Positions 15,110 to 17,726 of a stretch of 17,726 nt of DNA are shown one piece after another. The translations under genes were made by a program, and so were the position numbers. The stretch comes from an uncultured Saprospiraceae bacterium. GTDB taxonomy: Bacteria > Bacteroidota > Bacteroidia > Chitinophagales > Saprospiraceae. Numbering within the stretch: position 1 is the first letter of the stretch; each line of letters starts with the position of its first letter. The notes under the pieces were generated by a model. It had not been told where the DNA came from. It saw nothing but the letters and a program-made list of their open reading frames with translations, and did not search any database. The DNA is taken from contig CALHKJ010000146.1 of NCBI GenBank assembly GCA_938033975.1, forward strand, positions 1-17,726, given 5' to 3'.

Positions 15110-16381
15110 ATGAAGTCTTTATTAAAAAACAACTTTTACAAACAAATCAAAACAGTACTTTCTCAAAGTTACTTATTACTCATTTTTGCTATGATGTTCT
15201 TCTGTTCCCAGGATTCATATGGCCAATGGTCAGGTGGTAACTTGACTTACATCCAAGGAGGTTTGGGCGGACCTGAAATAGAAGGCAATAATGCATGGCT
15301 CGAACTAACGGGAACTAATAATAGCAATTCGGTAATGGGATTAAAATTTTCTAACAACTCAGGAGCAGGTCAAACTACAGAAGCTTACCTTCATTACAAT
15401 TTGGGTACAAACAAAATTCACTTTAGTCCAGATGGCGTTACAGGAAATTCAGTCTTTAATGTTGATGCTGATAATGGTAATACAGAAATTGGTGGAGCTT
15501 TGGATATAGTTGGTGGTAACATTGCCCTGTTTGTAGATGGAGATGAAGCTATTTGGTATGATGGAACTGCATTTAGCTGGGGATTTAGTGGTACGTGGAA
15601 TCGTTTTGCTGATCCAATCACCATTGGAGGTAGTGTTGTCCCACCTACTAATACTGCTTTGGTAACAACCAATGGAGAAGAAATCAAAATGGTGGGAGAT
15701 AATTCTTACATCCATTGGCATACTGCAGCAAATTCAAATGTGAATGGACCAACCTCTGGTTTTGTAGGTTGCAATCAAATCGGAGCAACATTCCTCGAAT
15801 CAAATTTGGCTGGCCTAAACTTAGATGGAGAAACCGTAATTAACTTTTTAGTTTCTGACAATACAAGAATGACTTTAGATGGTTCTGGAAACTTGGGTAT
15901 TGGTACAAATGTTCCAGCATACAGATTGCAAGTTGCTGGAAATGCAGACATTACTGGAGAATTAACTGCTGCATCTGACAAGAGACTTAAAGAAAACATT
16001 CAAAGCTTGGATGATGCATTATCAGCAGTTGCCAAATTGAATCCTGTAAGTTACGATTTTAGAGTCGAAGACTATCCGAACATGGAACTTCCGGAAAGAC
16101 AAAAAATGGGATTCATTGCACAAGATCTAGAGAGAGATTTTCCAACATTGGTTTCTACTGGTGCACTTATTTCTGATGTAGATGGAAATAGCTTCGAATG
16201 TAAGAGTGTGAATTATGTAGAGCTTATTCCAGTGCTTACAAAAGCGATCCAAGAGCAGCAAGATATTATCAATTCTCAAGGTCAAGAGCTTGCAGATTTA
16301 AAAGAAGAAATGGCGAGTATTAAGAGTATGTTATCTGCTTCTGTAAAGAAATCAAAATCAGCTAGCATAGGACAAGAATAA
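15110..16381 (+). CDS. Secreted protein with C-terminal S74 intramolecular chaperone (endosialidase-type)
   Basis: A 423-residue protein. A long signal peptide (hydrophobic about 22-35, cleavage after 'SYGQ' near 39). Residues 40-270 are Gly/Asn-rich, strand-forming and fibre-like, with 'GNLGIGTNVPAYRLQVAGNADITGEL' as the linker typical before such a chaperone. Residues 289-375 are a Peptidase_S74 domain: 'SDKRLKENIQSLDDALSAV', 'KLNPVSYDF', 'MGFIAQDLERDFPTLV' and 'VNYVELIPVLTKAI'. Ser289 and Lys294 match the Ser/Lys dyad of this family, so self-cleavage before Ser289 is expected. A coiled coil follows (about 378-412). S74 domains assist trimerisation of fibres, then are cut off. No phage genes are nearby, so this is a chromosomal surface-fibre protein. 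Confidence 0.88.
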   Translation: MKSLLKNNFYKQIKTVLSQSYLLLIFAMMFFCSQDSYGQWSGGNLTYIQGGLGGPEIEGNNAWLELTGTNNSNSVMGLKFSNNSGAGQTTEAYLHYNLGTNKIHFSPDGVTGNSVFNVDADNGNTEIGGALDIVGGNIALFVDGDEAIWYDGTAFSWGFSGTWNRFADPITIGGSVVPPTNTALVTTNGEEIKMVGDNSYIHWHTAANSNVNGPTSGFVGCNQIGATFLESNLAGLNLDGETVINFLVSDNTRMTLDGSGNLGIGTNVPAYRLQVAGNADITGELTAASDKRLKENIQSLDDALSAVAKLNPVSYDFRVEDYPNMELPERQKMGFIAQDLERDFPTLVSTGALISDVDGNSFECKSVNYVELIPVLTKAIQEQQDIINSQGQELADLKEEMASIKSMLSASVKKSKSASIGQE

Positions 16382-16468
16382 AGATAGGGTTTCAAGTTTT
16401 ACATAGATTCTCAAAACACTATTTATCAACTCTTCAATTTTTATACATAAATTTTGAGAAGTTGGATC

Positions 16469-16504
16469 GAGTAGGTTGCTGAAAAGTGGCCTACTCTTTT
16501 TTTT
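16469..16504 (+). terminator. Rho-independent terminator after the S74 gene
   Basis: GAGTAGG (16469-16475) pairs with CCTACTC (16490-16496). The stem can extend through wobble pairs (TTGCT with AGTGG) to a GAAA tetraloop, giving 12 pairs. Eight T residues follow at 16497-16504. The hairpin lies 88 bases after the stop at 16381. Confidence 0.88.
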
Positions 16505-17014
16505 ATAGGATCAAGGGATTTTATGCTTGAGTAGGATTTTGAATGGTGTAAAATGTTTATCGAAAGATTCCTACTAATTAAAAATTTTATGAGTCACTTT
16601 TTTATGTAAAAAAATTATTAACTAACCATAGCTTCAAATTTTTGTATTCAACTGTAGTCTATTCAAAACAACTTACCATAGCTTATTTGAAATATGATTT
16701 CTAAACATTTTAAGTATGGATCATAGCTTAACTAAAATATTAATAACTATAATATGTTTTAAAAATGAAAACTTTACCTAAGAAATAGTAGATGTTAATC
16801 ACTAGTTAGATTAAGTATAAAAAAATAAATCATATGTAAAAACTCGATTTCCATAAAGTTATAAATGCAATAAATATATATTGGTTTTTTAATTTTTTTT
16901 TGAACAGACAATCAAATGACATTCCATAATTTTGTACTGATGCCAACTAATATAGTGTAGCGGAATTTTTATCAAGCTACTACTATGTAGAAATAATTAA
17001 CCAACACCTGTATA
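16505..17014. other. Long AT-rich spacer with a threefold CATAGCTT motif
   Basis: This 510-base non-coding spacer is very AT-rich. ACCATAGCTT occurs at 16625-16634 and 16675-16684, and ATCATAGCTT at 16720-16729, spacings of 50 and 45 bases. No gene, RNA gene or mobile element was recognised. A candidate promoter for the following gene lies near its right end. Confidence 0.55.
16900..16934 (+). promoter_or_regulatory. Candidate promoter for the cysteine-rich secreted protein gene
   Basis: TAATTTTG (16927-16934) matches TAnnTTTG exactly. TTG at 16900-16902 precedes it by 24 bases, somewhat longer than the usual spacing. A start near 16940 would give a leader of about 75 bases. Confidence 0.35.
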
Positions 17015-17726
17015 ATGTATAATACTTATAGAACTTCTACATATTTCCTAAAAAGCATCAAGAATTGCATTGCTTTTTTTGCATGTTTAGTAATAATGAT
17101 ACCGCTAGCTTTTGGGCAAAGCTGTACCCCCGTTCAAGTAAATCTTGATATAACTATTGATGCAAATGGAAATCTAAATTTTACTCAACCAGGAACTGTA
17201 GACAATTCTGGTGGTACAGAATGTTGTGATGGAACAACTAATGGTAACGTGGATTGTGTTTTGATAAATTTAGTTTTACCTGCAGATATTGATTCAGATT
17301 GTGTCTTCTCAAGTGTATCCTTTATGAATGACCAAGGGAACATTTATGTTGGTTTCGTTGATGAAGCAGATATTTGCTCTGGAATATTGGAATATGGAAA
17401 TAATGCAGTTGTTGATCAGACTAATTGTGGAGGTGGTTTTAATTCCGTTGCAATTTGTAAACCTGGTAATTTAACAGTTACTCCAATTCTTGATGCAGGA
17501 TTTAAATGTAACGTAGATTTAGTGGCACCAGCAGATGTGGAAATTTGTGATATCTCAGAAATACCTCCAGCGAGTCCTATGACGACTGCTGAATTTCAAG
17601 CACTAGGTGGAGACTATACATTTGCTGCAAATTCTACGGCATGTGCATGTGATGTTCTTCCTTCTGAACTTGTAGAATGGACAGTAGTTGACGATAATAA
17701 TATAATAGGTTGTGTTGGTACCTATA
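17015..17726 (+). CDS. Large secreted cysteine-rich protein, N-terminal part (partial)
   Basis: An ATG at 17015 opens a frame with no stop up to the window end: 237 codons. It starts with a signal peptide (MYNTYRTSTYFLKSIKNCIAF, hydrophobic to 'PLAFGQ', cleavage near residue 35). The mature part is Asn/Asp/Val-rich with many Cys residues (for example 'GGTECCDGTTNGNVDC', 'DICSGIL', 'TNCGGGF', 'ACACDVL') and no charged amphipathic helices, as in Ig-like or PKD-type extracellular repeat proteins of Bacteroidota. I do not recognise a named family. The remaining part, which could hold repeats and a T9SS tail, is outside the window. Confidence 0.75.
   Translation, partial: MYNTYRTSTYFLKSIKNCIAFFACLVIMIPLAFGQSCTPVQVNLDITIDANGNLNFTQPGTVDNSGGTECCDGTTNGNVDCVLINLVLPADIDSDCVFSSVSFMNDQGNIYVGFVDEADICSGILEYGNNAVVDQTNCGGGFNSVAICKPGNLTVTPILDAGFKCNVDLVAPADVEICDISEIPPASPMTTAEFQALGGDYTFAANSTACACDVLPSELVEWTVVDDNNIIGCVGTY

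Noticed and set aside
15110..16381. Prophage tail fibre
   Set aside because: The S74 domain is shared with phages, but the protein has a signal peptide and no phage structural, lysis or integrase genes are nearby.

Overview
The window looks like a chromosomal segment of an AT-rich Bacteroidota bacterium, most plausibly of the Saprospiria/Lewinella-type lineages; the lineage is inferred, not proven. The evidence is a type IX secretion (T9SS) C-terminal sorting domain on one protein and the remnant of a second one, a SusC-like (OMP_b-brl_3) outer-membrane receptor, a membrane-anchored LytTR regulator, a paired DUF1501/DUF1800 operon, and promoters of the Bacteroidota type (TTG, about 19-21 bases, TAnnTTTG) without Shine-Dalgarno sequences. 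No tRNA, rRNA, CRISPR array, transposase or phage module was seen.

Layout. 1-143 holds the start of a bestrophin-like channel on the minus strand, cut by the window edge. 205-1906 holds a LytTR regulator and then a small polytopic membrane protein; between them lie three 20-bp-spaced direct repeats that look like LytTR binding sites. 1897-1980 is a 42-bp tandem repeat. 2066-3355 encodes an outer-membrane barrel protein that appears to be two similar halves, and it ends at a bidirectional terminator shared with a minus-strand YceI / OB-fold pair (3480-4483). 4625-5404 is a lipoprotein. 5469-8696 (minus) is the DUF1800-DUF1501 operon, with a promoter at about 8753-8784. 8977-9373 is a strongly deleted pseudogene of a large T9SS-sorted BNR/sortilin-type protein: signal peptide and N-terminal motif at one end, sorting-domain end at the other. 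9383-11749 (minus) is the TonB-dependent-type receptor. 12026-14763 is a TPR sensor histidine kinase overlapping a LuxR-type response regulator. Between receptor and kinase lies a large compound inverted repeat. 15110-16381 encodes a secreted protein ending in an S74 intramolecular chaperone. From 17015 a cysteine-rich secreted protein runs off the window.

How it fits together. Most products are destined for the envelope or the cell surface: receptor, barrel, lipoprotein, YceI-like periplasmic protein, Tat/T9SS-exported DUF1501 and the S74-capped stalk. There are two signalling units: LytTR with its probable target gene, and a TPR kinase/regulator pair. The most distinctive content is in the spacers: repeats at gene ends, the 42-bp repeat whose antisense strand reads as a 14-residue peptide repeat, the compound palindrome, and the collapsed T9SS gene.
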